64,000 nt of DNA from Anaerotruncus sp. (GTDB lineage: Bacteria; Bacillota; Clostridia; Oscillospirales; Ruminococcaceae): positions 1-64,000 of the forward strand of contig JAETRV010000007.1 in NCBI GenBank assembly GCA_021770005.1. The letters are read 5' to 3'. Below, piece after piece: positions 53,651 through 62,637 of this stretch. The translations under genes and the position numbers were made by a program. Numbering within the stretch: the first letter of the stretch is position 1; each line of letters opens with the position of its first letter. Under the pieces are notes generated by a model. That model searched no databases. It was not told the origin of the DNA and was given only the letters and a program-made list of their open reading frames with translations.

Positions 53651-54907
53651 TCAGCTTCGCGGGGGCTGCTGTGGAAGCCGGACGGTGAAACAGGTCCCGC
53701 CCTGCCCGGCGCTGCTTTCGACTGAGATCCTGCCGTGGTGGGATTCCACGATCGTTTGCGCAATGGCCAGCCCCAGCCCGTAGCCGCCCTGTTCCCGTGC
53801 ACGGGAGGGATCGGCGCGGTAGAACCGTTCGAACAGATGGGGCAGTGTCTCCTCCGGAATCGGGGCGCCGGTGTTATGCACCGAAAGCAGAAGCTGTTCC
53901 CCCGCCCGCCGAAGGGTGACCGTAACGATCCCTTGTTTTCCGGCGTATTTGCAGGCGTTGTCGATCAGAATGGCGGCGAGCTGGCGGATCTGTCCTTCGT
54001 GGCCGGTGAGCCAGAGGTCGGGTTGAATCTCGCTTTGCAGGTCCACCCCCTGCTCGAACGCCAGCGCTTCAAACGGGAGCAGCGCGCTCCAGACTGCGTC
54101 GCTCAAGCTGAACCGAGAGAAGGTCAAGCAGCTTTTTGCGCTGTCTGCCCGGGCGAGAAACAGCAGGTCATCCACCAGCCGTTTCATTCGCTGGGCTTCG
54201 GCCTGGGTGTTTTCCACCCATTTGATCTCTTGCGGGCCAATCTGTTCCCGCGCCGAAAGCAGAATCCCCATATTTGCCAGGATGACAGTGAGGGGAGTTT
54301 TCAGCTCGTGGGAAGCGTCGGCGACAAACTGCTGCTGCTGTTTCCATGCGCGCTCGGCCGGACGCAGCGCCCAACGCGCCAGATAGACGCTGATTGCGAA
54401 AAAAGCGCCGAGCGCGCAGGTGCCGACCACCAGCGAGGTCAACAGCAGATTGCGCATTGACTGCCGTTCGTTTCCAGTGTCTGCAAACGCGATCCGCACC
54501 CCCTCCCGGTTATCCGAGATGAGATAGCGCAGCCCGTAGGAGGGGAGCCGCCCGACCCGCGTACCGTCGGCGCGCGCCGCATCGACCAGTTCGGTGACCG
54601 CATCCGGATCGACGGTGACGTTTTTCCCTCGGACAGATGTGACCGAGCCATCGCCCGCCAGCTCAACGATAAAAACCGGCGTCATGGGCATCGGTTTGCC
54701 GCCGGGCCGCCGCTCCTTCCGGCTGATTTCCAGATGGGGGAGTTCCCCATCGAATGGGTGGCTGACCGCCTGCCGCATAGCGTTCAGGCTTTCTTCCCGC
54801 AGGCGGTGGTGGGTCGAGAGGCAGACCGCACAAAACACCACCAGCAGCACAACCCCCACCAGCAGCATATTGATTAGGATGAATTTTTTGCGCAGTTTCA
54901 GGATCAT
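53651..54907 (-). CDS. Sensor histidine kinase (class I)
   Basis: A 418-aa kinase. Helix 1 (about 9-30), an outer domain of about 120 residues, helix 2 (about 155-178), then HisKA with ADASHELKTPL (His near 201) and HATPase (DNACKYAG, GYGLGLAI). No HAMP is evident. It overlaps its response regulator by 4 bases. The pair is divergent from the VTC/DUF4956/beta-helix cluster and likely controls it. Confidence 0.94.
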   Translation of the reverse strand: MILKLRKKFILINMLLVGVVLLVVFCAVCLSTHHRLREESLNAMRQAVSHPFDGELPHLEISRKERRPGGKPMPMTPVFIVELAGDGSVTSVRGKNVTVDPDAVTELVDAARADGTRVGRLPSYGLRYLISDNREGVRIAFADTGNERQSMRNLLLTSLVVGTCALGAFFAISVYLARWALRPAERAWKQQQQFVADASHELKTPLTVILANMGILLSAREQIGPQEIKWVENTQAEAQRMKRLVDDLLFLARADSAKSCLTFSRFSLSDAVWSALLPFEALAFEQGVDLQSEIQPDLWLTGHEGQIRQLAAILIDNACKYAGKQGIVTVTLRRAGEQLLLSVHNTGAPIPEETLPHLFERFYRADPSRAREQGGYGLGLAIAQTIVESHHGRISVESSAGQGGTCFTVRLPQQPPRS

Positions 54908-55581
54908 GGCTGTGCGCTCTCCAGTCGATACCCTACCTTCCGCACTGTGCCGATGCCGGCACAGGAGCCGAGGTAGGTTAATTTTTTGCGCAGAAACGAG
55001 ATGTAAGCCTCGACATTGTTATCCTCAGCGTCCGAATCGACACCCCAGACTTTGGTCAGGAGGTCCTCCTTCGGGACGATCATTTTAGGGTTGGAAAGCA
55101 GAATCCGCAAAACCTCAAACTCCTTGAATCCGAGGGTCACCGACTTTTCCCGGCAGGAAAGGGAGCGGGTCGAAAGGCTGAGGCAGAGGTCTTCAAACCG
55201 CAGTTCCTCGAGCTGTACCTCGCCCTGCCGGCGGGAAAGCGCGCGCACCCGGGCGAGCAGTTCCTCGGGGGAGAATGGTTTGGTCATATAGTCATCCGCG
55301 CCGCAGTCAAGGCCGGTCACCTTATCGGAAATCTCTTCCCGGGCGGTAAGCAGCAGCACCGGGACCGCGTTGTTCTGCGCCCGCAGCGCCCGCACCACCT
55401 CGAAACCATTTTTGCCGGGCAGCATCACGTCGAGCACCACGACGTCATATTGTCCGCTCATGGCGTAGTCGAACCCGTCCTGCCCATCGTAAACCGCGTC
55501 CACCCCGTATTTCTGGCTCTGCATGATCTGACAGAGCGCGTCCGCCAGCCTGCGCTCGTCCTCTACAATCAAAACCCGCAT
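54904..55581 (-). CDS. OmpR/PhoB-family response regulator
   Basis: A 225-aa regulator. The receiver has acidic Glu7-Asp8, phospho-acceptor Asp51 (VVVLDVMLPG) and Lys near 101 (TKPFSPEEL). The C-terminal winged helix includes LGFKEFEVLRILLSNP and VEAYISFLRKKL. ATG 55581 follows AGGAGG; the longer open frame is leader. It should bind the repeat at 55669-55708, 90 bases upstream, controlling both its own operon and the divergent one. Confidence 0.95.
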   Translation of the reverse strand: MRVLIVEDERRLADALCQIMQSQKYGVDAVYDGQDGFDYAMSGQYDVVVLDVMLPGKNGFEVVRALRAQNNAVPVLLLTAREEISDKVTGLDCGADDYMTKPFSPEELLARVRALSRRQGEVQLEELRFEDLCLSLSTRSLSCREKSVTLGFKEFEVLRILLSNPKMIVPKEDLLTKVWGVDSDAEDNNVEAYISFLRKKLTYLGSCAGIGTVRKVGYRLESAQP

Positions 55582-55668
55582 ATCGTTTCCTCCTGAAAAT
55601 AAAAACAGTATAGCATACAAATGCGAACAGGACAATCAGCCCTCCTAAAATAAAGGTAGGCCGGAAAC

Positions 55669-55708
55669 CTGAAAATAGTCTGAAACGGGTTTTTCAGACT
55701 ATTTTCAG
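55669..55708. promoter_or_regulatory. Response-regulator operator: 17-bp inverted repeat with four CTGAAA half-sites
   Basis: CTGAAAATAGTCTGAAA at 55669-55685 is mirrored perfectly at 55692-55708 around CGGGTT. Each arm holds two CTGAAA half-sites 11 bp apart, the pitch used by OmpR/PhoB proteins. The right-hand box ends 10 bp before a TAGGAT -10 (55719-55724), the PhoB-type activator position. Confidence 0.75.
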
Positions 55709-55754
55709 AAATAGCGGTTAGGATGGGGACATCAACAGAAACGGAGGTGAACGC

Positions 55755-56475
55755 ATGGCGCAGACAGTCTTTCAACGCCATGAGAAAAAATATCTGCTCG
55801 ACCGGGAGCAGTATACCGCCCTACGGGACCGGCTTTCCCCCCGGATGCAGGAGGACCGTTACGGCAGTTACACGATCGGCAACATCTATTATGATACGCC
55901 CGACTACCGGTTGATTCGGGCCTCACTCGAGAAACCGGTTTACAAAGAAAAACTGCGGCTGCGCAGCTACGGAACGCCGGACTCCCAAAGCCCGGTGTTC
56001 CTCGAGCTCAAGAAAAAGTTTGACGGAGTGGTTTATAAGCGCCGGGCGGTTCTGACGCTGGATCAGGCAGAGGAATTCCTTTCAGACAGGGTATATCCCG
56101 GAGGGCAGGAGCAGATTCTGCATGAGATCGATTGGGCAGTCGGGTTTTACCGGCCTGAGCCAAAGGTATTCATCGGATACGACCGGATTGCCCTCTGCTC
56201 GGAGGAGGACCCGGAACTGCGGGTCACGTTTGATACCGGGCTGCGGTGGCGGGATACCGCGCTCGACCTCTCTAAAGGGGACTGGGGCGCGCCGATTCGG
56301 CGGGATGGGAAACATCCTGATGGAACTGAAACTGCTGGGTGTGATGCCGCTTTGGCTGGCCCACCTGCTGGGAGAGCTGCACATCTATCCAACCTCATTT
56401 TCCAAGTATGGGGCCTGTTACCAGCAATATCTCTGTAGGCAGCAGGGGTGGAAAGGGGGCGCTATTTGTGCCTGA
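55755..56475 (+). pseudogene. VTC-domain polyphosphate-polymerase-like protein, frameshifted
   Basis: The VTC domain makes polyphosphate in yeast; bacterial members sit with DUF4956 and CotH/beta-helix proteins. The frame from ATG 55755 gives a good N-terminal domain (QRHEKKYLL, GNIYYDTPDY, KEKLRLRSYG, FLELKKKFDGVVYKRR) up to about codon 181. From there it turns to nonsense (stop at 56436-56438). The true C-terminus (GNILMELKLLG, MPLWLAHLL, PTSFSKYGACY) continues in the +1 frame from about 56302 to the stop at 56475. One base too many, or two too few, lies near CGGCGGG at 56298-56304. It could be a real mutation, an assembly error, or, less likely, a programmed shift. Confidence 0.85.
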
Positions 56476-57145
56476 TTTCCTCTTCCAAAACGTGATGCAG
56501 ACAGGCGTCACCTTGCCGGGGGTGCTGCTCTGCACAGTGGCCGCGCTGCTGTTCGGATGTGTAATCGCCCAGCTGCACATCCGCCAAGGGACCTGCTCCC
56601 GGAGCTTCGCGGTGACGCTCGCACTCCTTCCGGCGATTGTGCAGATTGTCATTCTGCTGGTCAACGGCAACATCGGCGCGGGGGTCGCGGTGGCAGGCTC
56701 GTTCAGCCTTGTGCGGTTCCGGTCGGTACCGGGCACTGCCCGTGAGATCGGAAGCCTGTTTTTTGCCATGGCGATCGGCCTCGCCTGCGGCATGGGGTAT
56801 CCCGGCTATGCGGCACTGTTTCTGGTTCTGGTGGGAGCGATGATGCTTCTGCTCCATGCAGTCCGGTTTGGGGCTCCCTCCCGTACCCGGCGGGAACTCA
56901 AAATCACCATCCCGGAGGGGCTGGACTATGAAGGCATCTTTGACGACCTGTTCCAGAAGTATACGGTCTATACCGAGCTGGAGCGGGTGCGCACGACCAA
57001 TATGGGGAGTCTTTACGAGCTCTGTTATCTGGTGGAATTCCCCGGAAATGGAATCAGTAAGGCGTTCCTTGACGAGCTGCGCTGCCGCAACGGGAATCTG
57101 AATATCAGCTGCGGGCGGGTTTCTTCCGTCCAGGACGAATTGTAA
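56468..57145 (+). CDS. DUF4956 membrane protein
   Basis: A 225-aa protein with four N-terminal helices (to about residue 130) and a soluble C-terminal domain (RRELKITIPEGLDYEG). The core GNIGAGVAVAGSFSLVRFRS is the DUF4956 hallmark. GTG 56468 is chosen: AAGGGGG lies 8-9 bases upstream and the family begins there. It overlaps the end of the VTC reading frame by 8 bases, as expected if that gene were intact. Function unknown; conserved partner of VTC-domain proteins. Confidence 0.88.
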   Translation: MPDFLFQNVMQTGVTLPGVLLCTVAALLFGCVIAQLHIRQGTCSRSFAVTLALLPAIVQIVILLVNGNIGAGVAVAGSFSLVRFRSVPGTAREIGSLFFAMAIGLACGMGYPGYAALFLVLVGAMMLLLHAVRFGAPSRTRRELKITIPEGLDYEGIFDDLFQKYTVYTELERVRTTNMGSLYELCYLVEFPGNGISKAFLDELRCRNGNLNISCGRVSSVQDEL

Positions 57146-57162
57146 TCAGGAGGCGAGCAAGC

Positions 57163-59058
57163 ATGAGCAAACGGAGAAAGACAGTTTTGGTAGCAGCATT
57201 GGCGCTGCTCGGGTTGTTTGCAGGATGTGGGCAGGGAGCACCGGCTGCTGCACCGGTAGGAACGGCGGACGGGGCCGTACAGATCACCCTGAACGGGGAT
57301 ACGGCTTCGGTCTCGGGGGCTGGCGCGGCGGTGGACGGTGTGGATATCAGAATCACCGGGGCGGGGACCTACCGGATCACTGGGACGCTCGATGATGGGC
57401 AGATCCTGATTGACGCGGGAAAAGAGGATGCGGTGACGCTGGTGTTGGATGGAGTCTCCATCTCCTGTTCGGATAGCGCGGGTATCTATGCGAAACAGGC
57501 GGGGGCTACGACGATCCTGCTGGCGGACGGTAGCTCCAACACGGTTTCGGACGGCGCGGAATACCGTTTCCCGGACGGTGGAGACGAACCCGATGCGGCG
57601 GTCTTTGCAAAGGATGACCTAACCATCACCGGGACAGGGGCTCTGGCCGTCACGGGGAACTACCGAAACGGGATCGGCAGCAAGGACAATCTGCTGATAG
57701 AGAGTGGGAACCTGACTGTCAGCGCAGTGAACGATGGTTTGCGCGGACGGGACTCGGTGACGGTCACGGATGGGATACTTGTGATCGACGCGCAGGGGGA
57801 TGGGATTAAATCCAACAATGATGAGGATGTGCAGAAAGGATGGGTCACCCTATCCGGGGGAAGCTACCGGATCCATGCGGGAAACGACGGCGTGCAGGCG
57901 GAAACCACCCTGACCGTCACCGGCGGATCGTATGAGATCGTCACCGGTGGGGGCAGCGCGAACGCACCGGAGCGCACAGCCCCGGCGTTTGGAGGCAGGT
58001 TTGGAGAAGGACGGCCTGGGCGTGGAACGGACAGGATTCCGCCTGATGGACAGATACCCGGGGAGCCGCCGTCCGGCATGACACCGCCCGACCAGCAGGA
58101 CGCCGGCGCGGTGCAAACCTCCTCATTCATCCGATCCGCTGTAGCCAGCGGAACCTCACAGACGGCCGGTTCCGGGGACACCTCCGAGAGCCAGAAAGGG
58201 CTAAAGGCGGGGATACAGCTTACCGTGAGCGGCGGGACCTTTGCAATCGACAGCGTGGACGATGCGGTCCACTCCAACGGAAGCCTGACCATAGCGGGAG
58301 GGGACTTTCGTGTCTCAACCGGGGACGATGGGTTTCATGCGGATGATGCGTTGGCGGTTGAGGCAGGCTCCATCCGGATCGAGCGCTCCTATGAAGGGCT
58401 GGAAGGGGCAACGGTTACCATCAGCGGCGGAGAAATCGCCTTGACCGCATCGGATGACGGGGTCAACGCGGCGGGGGGCAGCGATGCCAATGGTGGTTTG
58501 GATCGTTTTGCCAGCCGGGACAGCTATTTTATCCGGGTGACCGGAGGGACGCTGACCGTTGATGCGGACGGGGACGGACTGGACTCCAATGGAAACCTCT
58601 ATCTAGAGGGCGGGACGGTTCTTGTGAACGGCCCGACCAGCGGCGGAGATAGCGCACTTGATTACGATGGGGACTGTGAGATTAGCGGCGGCTTGTTGGC
58701 CGCTTCGGGCAGCGTGGGTATGGTGCAGGTGCCATCCGGTGGGACACAGCCCCGCTTGGCGGTCTATTTTGAAGGGACGCAGCCTGCCGGAACCCGGGTC
58801 AGCCTACAAGACGGCGCAGGGAAAGAAATTCTAGACTCCGCGCCAGAAAAGCCGTTTCAGGTGATTATCCTGAGCGCGCCCGAATTGGAGGTGGGGCAGA
58901 CCTATGCCCTCCTGATGGATGGGGAGAAGACCGCAGACCTGACATTGACAGAGATCGCTACTTCGATTTCGAGCGATGGTTCTGCCACCCCAGCCCAACC
59001 AGGATTTGGTGGGGGAAACGGAGGCCGCACAGGGAGACGCAGAAAACCCATGCAGTAG
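57163..59058 (+). CDS. Cthe_2159-like carbohydrate-binding beta-helix lipoprotein
   Basis: A 631-aa lipoprotein; signal ends LFAGC near residue 22. The mature part is built from repeated strands (ITGTGALAVTGNYRNGIGSKDNL, LTIAGGDFRVSTGDDGFHADDAL and many similar) that form a right-handed beta-helix, the Cthe_2159 type known to bind plant polysaccharide. A Gly/Pro-rich loop (about 265-320) and a Gly/Arg tail interrupt or end it. AGGAGG precedes ATG. Third gene after VTC and DUF4956; closed by a terminator. A surface or adhesion role is likely. Confidence 0.85.
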   Translation: MSKRRKTVLVAALALLGLFAGCGQGAPAAAPVGTADGAVQITLNGDTASVSGAGAAVDGVDIRITGAGTYRITGTLDDGQILIDAGKEDAVTLVLDGVSISCSDSAGIYAKQAGATTILLADGSSNTVSDGAEYRFPDGGDEPDAAVFAKDDLTITGTGALAVTGNYRNGIGSKDNLLIESGNLTVSAVNDGLRGRDSVTVTDGILVIDAQGDGIKSNNDEDVQKGWVTLSGGSYRIHAGNDGVQAETTLTVTGGSYEIVTGGGSANAPERTAPAFGGRFGEGRPGRGTDRIPPDGQIPGEPPSGMTPPDQQDAGAVQTSSFIRSAVASGTSQTAGSGDTSESQKGLKAGIQLTVSGGTFAIDSVDDAVHSNGSLTIAGGDFRVSTGDDGFHADDALAVEAGSIRIERSYEGLEGATVTISGGEIALTASDDGVNAAGGSDANGGLDRFASRDSYFIRVTGGTLTVDADGDGLDSNGNLYLEGGTVLVNGPTSGGDSALDYDGDCEISGGLLAASGSVGMVQVPSGGTQPRLAVYFEGTQPAGTRVSLQDGAGKEILDSAPEKPFQVIILSAPELEVGQTYALLMDGEKTADLTLTEIATSISSDGSATPAQPGFGGGNGGRTGRRRKPMQ

Positions 59059-59074
59059 GAATCCGGTCAAATGG

Positions 59075-59113
59075 AGAACCGGACCGGGAAAAACCGGTCC
59101 GGTTCTTTCTTTA
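59075..59113 (+). terminator. Intrinsic terminator of the surface cluster
   Basis: A perfect 13-bp stem (AGAACCGGACCGG at 59075-59087, CCGGTCCGGTTCT at 59094-59106), then TTCTTT. Confidence 0.85.
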
Positions 59114-59144
59114 ATGCCGCAGCCATCATAGAAAAACAGGCGAG

Positions 59145-61253
59145 TTATCCGGAGATTCCACAGAAAAGCAGATCACTGCAACAAGGGTATGGCCATTCCT
59201 CCCGCGCGGTGATCGTCTCTAGCTCATCCGCGGATTCCCGCACCGCTTGCATCAAGGGCAGCACCTCGTCTTTGTAGTAGGAGGCCAACACTTGAGGGTC
59301 ATCCGAATCGGGCAGATGGACGAGCGCGGATTCCAGCCGGTTTTTTCTGCGGTAGAGGCATCCCGAAAGGGAGGACAGCCGCTCGGCGAGCGCGGTTTCG
59401 GTCTCGGTGGAGAGGGAACCGGACAACACCTGCTTATGCAGGGCAGCTTGGACGATCGAATCGGTGTAGCGGATGACCGCCGGAAGGATTTGTTTGTTGA
59501 CCATGTCCACCATGGTCAGCGCTTCGATATGTAAGGTTTTGCTATAGGTTTCCATCAGGATCTCGTAGCGGGAGCGCAGCTCCTCCTCGGTAAAAATTCT
59601 GTGGCGGATAAATAGATCGATGTTTTTGGGGGCGATGAGTGCAGACAGGGCTTCCACCGTATCCTTCAGATTGGATAGTCCGCGGCCCTCGGCTTCCTGC
59701 ACCCACTCCTTTGCATAGTTGTTTCCGTTGAAAAGAATCCGCTTGTGTCGTTTGAGCACCTCGCGGATCAGCCCATCCAACGCGCTGTTTAAGTCTGCCA
59801 CCCCTTCCAGACGGTCGGCGAACTGGGAGAGGGATTCTGCGATAATTGTATTGAGCACCGTATTGGGGCCGGCGGCGGAAAGCGCTGAACCGGGCATCCG
59901 GAATTCGAACTTGTTCCCGGTGAAGGCGAAGGGAGAGGTTCGGTTGCGGTCGGTGGAATCCTGTGGGAACCGCGGCAGGATGTGCACCCCCACCTTGATG
60001 ATCTCCGCATCCCTGGGGCTGTAGGGCGTCTCCTTTTCGATTGCCTCAAGTACAGCGGTCAGCTCATCCCCAAGGAACATCGAAACGATAGCGGGCGGCG
60101 CTTCGTTCGCGCCCAGACGGTGGTCGTTGCCCGCACTTGCGACCGAGGCGCGCAGCAGGTCCTGATAATCGTCCACCGCCTGGATCACCGCCGCGAGAAA
60201 GAGCAGGAACCGCGCATTCTGGCGCGGGGAATCCCCCGGCTCGAGCAGGTTAACCCCGGTGTTGGTCGAGAGCGACCAGTTGTTGTGTTTGCCGCCGCCA
60301 TTCACCCCCGCAAATGGCTTTTCGTGCAGCAGGCAGGCAAGCCCGTGACGTTCTGCCACCCGCTTCATTAGCGCCATTGTGATCTGGTTGTGGTCACACG
60401 CGAGATTGGTGGTGGTAAAGACCGGTGCGAGCTCGTGCTGTGCAGGCGCAACCTCGTTGTGCTCGGTTTTGGCGTAGACCCCGAGCCGCCAGAGCTCCTC
60501 ATCCAGCTCGGCCATATACGCCGCAACCCTCGGCTTGATCGAACCGAAATAGTGGTCGTCCATCTCCTGCCCTTTGGGAGGCTTGGCGCCGAATAGGGTG
60601 CGGCCGCAGAGGATCAGGTCCTCACGCTTGCGGTACTGCGCCCGATCGATCAGGAAATATTCCTGTTCCAGCCCGACCGTGGTGCTGACATGGGTGGTTT
60701 CGGTGTCCCCGAACAGCCGTAGAATCCGTAGCGCCTGCCGGTTGATCTCCTCCATCGAGCGGAGCAGGGGCGCTTTTTTATCGAGTGAAACCCCGGTGTA
60801 GGAGCAGAATACGGTGGGGATGCAGAGGGTGTTCTCCTTGATAAATGCGTAGGAGGAGGGGTCCCATGCGGTGTAGCCGCGCGCTTCAAAGGTCGCGCGC
60901 AGCCCGCCCGACGGGAAACTCGAGGCGTCTGGTTCCCCTTTAATCAGCTCCTTTCCGGAAAAATCCATGAGAATGCCCCCGTTCCCGTCGGGGGAGATGA
61001 AGCTGTCGTGCTTTTCGGCGGTGATGCCGGTCATCGGCTGGAACCAGTGGGTGAAATGGGTTGCGCCTTTTTCGGTCGCCCAGTCCTTCATTGCGTTGGC
61101 GACAACGTCCGCGATGGATTTGTCGAGGCTTTTCCCATTGTCGATCGTCCGCCGGAGTGCCCGGTAGACCTCCCGCGGCAGACGCTCGCGCATCACCCGG
61201 TCGCCGAATACCATGCTCCCGAACAGCTCGGGAACCCGGTTCGCATACTGCAT
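59145..61253 (-). CDS. glnN: Glutamine synthetase type III
   Basis: An ammonia-assimilating enzyme making glutamine from glutamate, NH4+ and ATP; the large dodecameric GSIII form of Bacteroides and Clostridia. At 702 aa it matches the class. Key segments are [38 protein letters not shown], the GSIII stretch [17 protein letters not shown], and [12 protein letters not shown] 61253 follows GAGGGA. It lies 64 bases after asnA with no terminator between, so it shares the asnA promoter and leader. Confidence 0.97.
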   Translation of the reverse strand: MQYANRVPELFGSMVFGDRVMRERLPREVYRALRRTIDNGKSLDKSIADVVANAMKDWATEKGATHFTHWFQPMTGITAEKHDSFISPDGNGGILMDFSGKELIKGEPDASSFPSGGLRATFEARGYTAWDPSSYAFIKENTLCIPTVFCSYTGVSLDKKAPLLRSMEEINRQALRILRLFGDTETTHVSTTVGLEQEYFLIDRAQYRKREDLILCGRTLFGAKPPKGQEMDDHYFGSIKPRVAAYMAELDEELWRLGVYAKTEHNEVAPAQHELAPVFTTTNLACDHNQITMALMKRVAERHGLACLLHEKPFAGVNGGGKHNNWSLSTNTGVNLLEPGDSPRQNARFLLFLAAVIQAVDDYQDLLRASVASAGNDHRLGANEAPPAIVSMFLGDELTAVLEAIEKETPYSPRDAEIIKVGVHILPRFPQDSTDRNRTSPFAFTGNKFEFRMPGSALSAAGPNTVLNTIIAESLSQFADRLEGVADLNSALDGLIREVLKRHKRILFNGNNYAKEWVQEAEGRGLSNLKDTVEALSALIAPKNIDLFIRHRIFTEEELRSRYEILMETYSKTLHIEALTMVDMVNKQILPAVIRYTDSIVQAALHKQVLSGSLSTETETALAERLSSLSGCLYRRKNRLESALVHLPDSDDPQVLASYYKDEVLPLMQAVRESADELETITAREEWPYPCCSDLLFCGISG

Positions 61254-61317
61254 GTTTGATCCCTCCATTGTTTCTGTATGTGTGATGGGGTCACTTTTCT
61301 GGATTCCGGATAGATTT

Positions 61318-62331
61318 TCAAAGCAGGGTGATCCCCGCGGCCTCGCAGGCTTCAATCGTGTCCGCATCCCAGAGGGACGCCTGCACTTCGCCGATATGCG
61401 CTTTGCCAAGCAGCAGCATCGAAAGCCGGGACTGCCCAATCCCGCCGCCCATGGTCAGGGGGAGGATGCTGTCGAGCACCATCTGGTGGAAGGGCAGGCC
61501 GCGGCGGCTATCCGCGCCCGCTTCGGTGAGCTGGCGGTCCATTGCGCCGGCATCCACCCGGATACCCATCGACGAGACCTCATAGGCGCAGCCCAAGACA
61601 TCGTCCCAGAAGACGATATCGCCGTTGAGGGTCCAATCGTCGTAGTCGGGGGCGCGGCCATCGTGTTTAATCCCCGATTTCAGCAACCCGCCGATCTGCA
61701 TGATAAACGCGGTTTTGTGGGTTTTGAGATAGGCGTTTTCCCGCTCCTTGGGCGAAAGGGAAGGATAAAGGTCCTCCAACTCCTGGGTGGTGATAAAACT
61801 GACCTCCCGTGAGAGTTTCGTCGCCAGGGTGGGGTGGTTTTCCTTCAGGTCGTCGAGGGTATCGCAGATGGCATCTACAATCTTTTGTACGGTAAACTTG
61901 AGATACGCAACGTTACGGTGTTCCCGGTCGATCACCTTTTCCCAGTCCCACTGGTCGACATAGATCGAGTGCAGGTTATCCAGCTCCTCGTCCCGACGGA
62001 TCGCGTTCATCTCGGTATAGAGCCCATACCCGGGCTGGAACCCGTACCGGTAGAGCGCCATCCGTTTCCACTTGGCGAGCGAATGCACCACCTGTGCGAG
62101 TGTGCCGGTCTCCTTGATGTCGAACGAGACCGCCCGCTCCACACCGTTCAGGTCGTCATTCAGACCGGTGGCCGGATCGACAAACAGCGGCGCGGAGGCG
62201 CGGGTCAGGTGGAGGGCTTTGCAGAGGTGGGCCACAAACCGGTCGTGAATCTGGTTGATCGCGGCCTGTGTGTCATAGAGGCTCAAGCCTTTTCCAGGCA
62301 TATACCCAGCGGGGATTACAGTCTTGCTCAT
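61318..62331 (-). CDS. asnA: Aspartate-ammonia ligase (AsnA)
   Basis: It makes asparagine from aspartate, ammonia and ATP; class-II-tRNA-synthetase-like fold. The 337-aa protein shows [44 protein letters not shown], the DQWDWEKVI motif and [17 protein letters not shown] 62331 has AAGGATGGA 5-10 bases upstream. First gene of the asnA-glnN unit. Its leader has a terminator (62361-62405) overlapped by a hexaloop hairpin, so expression is probably attenuated by nitrogen status. Confidence 0.97.
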   Translation of the reverse strand: MSKTVIPAGYMPGKGLSLYDTQAAINQIHDRFVAHLCKALHLTRASAPLFVDPATGLNDDLNGVERAVSFDIKETGTLAQVVHSLAKWKRMALYRYGFQPGYGLYTEMNAIRRDEELDNLHSIYVDQWDWEKVIDREHRNVAYLKFTVQKIVDAICDTLDDLKENHPTLATKLSREVSFITTQELEDLYPSLSPKERENAYLKTHKTAFIMQIGGLLKSGIKHDGRAPDYDDWTLNGDIVFWDDVLGCAYEVSSMGIRVDAGAMDRQLTEAGADSRRGLPFHQMVLDSILPLTMGGGIGQSRLSMLLLGKAHIGEVQASLWDADTIEACEAAGITLL

Positions 62332-62360
62332 AAAAATCCATCCTTTCAGAAAATCCTGTA

Positions 62361-62405
62361 AAAATACAAAAAGGGCGCTGCGGGGTAGTTCCCCACAGCG
62401 CCTTT
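62361..62405 (-). terminator. Leader terminator (attenuator) of asnA-glnN
   Basis: On the minus strand, GGCGCTGTGGGG pairs with CCCCGCAGCGCC around AACTA, followed by CTTTTTGTATTTTT. It lies between the promoter and the asnA start, so full transcripts must bypass it. Confidence 0.85.
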
Positions 62406-62409
62406 GCTG
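62396..62409 (-). promoter_or_regulatory. Hexaloop hairpin in asnA leader (candidate ANTAR antiterminator)
   Basis: On the minus strand, CAGC-AAAGGC-GCTG. The loop has A at position 1 and G at position 4, the bases required in ANTAR target loops. Its 3' half is the first half of the terminator stem, so the two cannot form together. Confidence 0.55.
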
Positions 62410-62424
62410 CTTTGTATGCTCTGC

Positions 62425-62453
62425 ATTATAAAGCCGATTTGACGGTTTGTCAA
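62425..62453 (-). promoter_or_regulatory. Consensus sigma-A promoter of asnA-glnN
   Basis: On the minus strand, perfect TTGACA (62453-62448), 17 bp, perfect TATAAT (62430-62425). Confidence 0.92.
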
Positions 62454-62498
62454 GGGGTTCCTGCAAAAAAATTCTTTTTTTGAAAAAGGGATGGGGCC

Positions 62499-62527
62499 TT
62501 GACAATCCGCACTCCGGTTTCTATAAT
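62499..62527 (+). promoter_or_regulatory. Consensus sigma-A promoter of glnA
   Basis: Perfect TTGACA (62499-62504), 17 bp, perfect TATAAT (62522-62527). Transcription should start near 62534. Confidence 0.92.
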
Positions 62528-62533
62528 AAAAAA

Positions 62534-62547
62534 GAACAAAGGCGTTC
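62534..62547 (+). promoter_or_regulatory. Hexaloop hairpin at the 5' end of the glnA leader (candidate ANTAR antiterminator)
   Basis: GAAC-AAAGGC-GTTC. It has the same loop as in the asnA leader with a different but fully paired stem. It overlaps the 5' arm of the next stem (62538-62550). Confidence 0.55.
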
Positions 62548-62601
62548 ATAGTAGGGACCGGACAAACCATCCGGGGCCTTGTATGAACGCCTTTCGCTTT
62601 T
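62538..62601 (+). terminator. Leader terminator-like stem of glnA
   Basis: A perfect 13-bp outer stem (AAAGGCGTTCATA at 62538-62550, TATGAACGCCTTT at 62582-62594) encloses a CCGGA/TCCGG hairpin and is followed by CGCTTTT. The T-run is weaker than in the asnA leader. Confidence 0.6.
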
Positions 62602-62637
62602 CTGCGATTGCTTACGATGATTCAGGGGGTTACCGAT

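Noticed and set aside
62361-62453. T-box riboswitch for asparagine in the asnA leader
   Set aside because: Only about 85 bases lie between start point and gene. There is no specifier stem and no T-box sequence.
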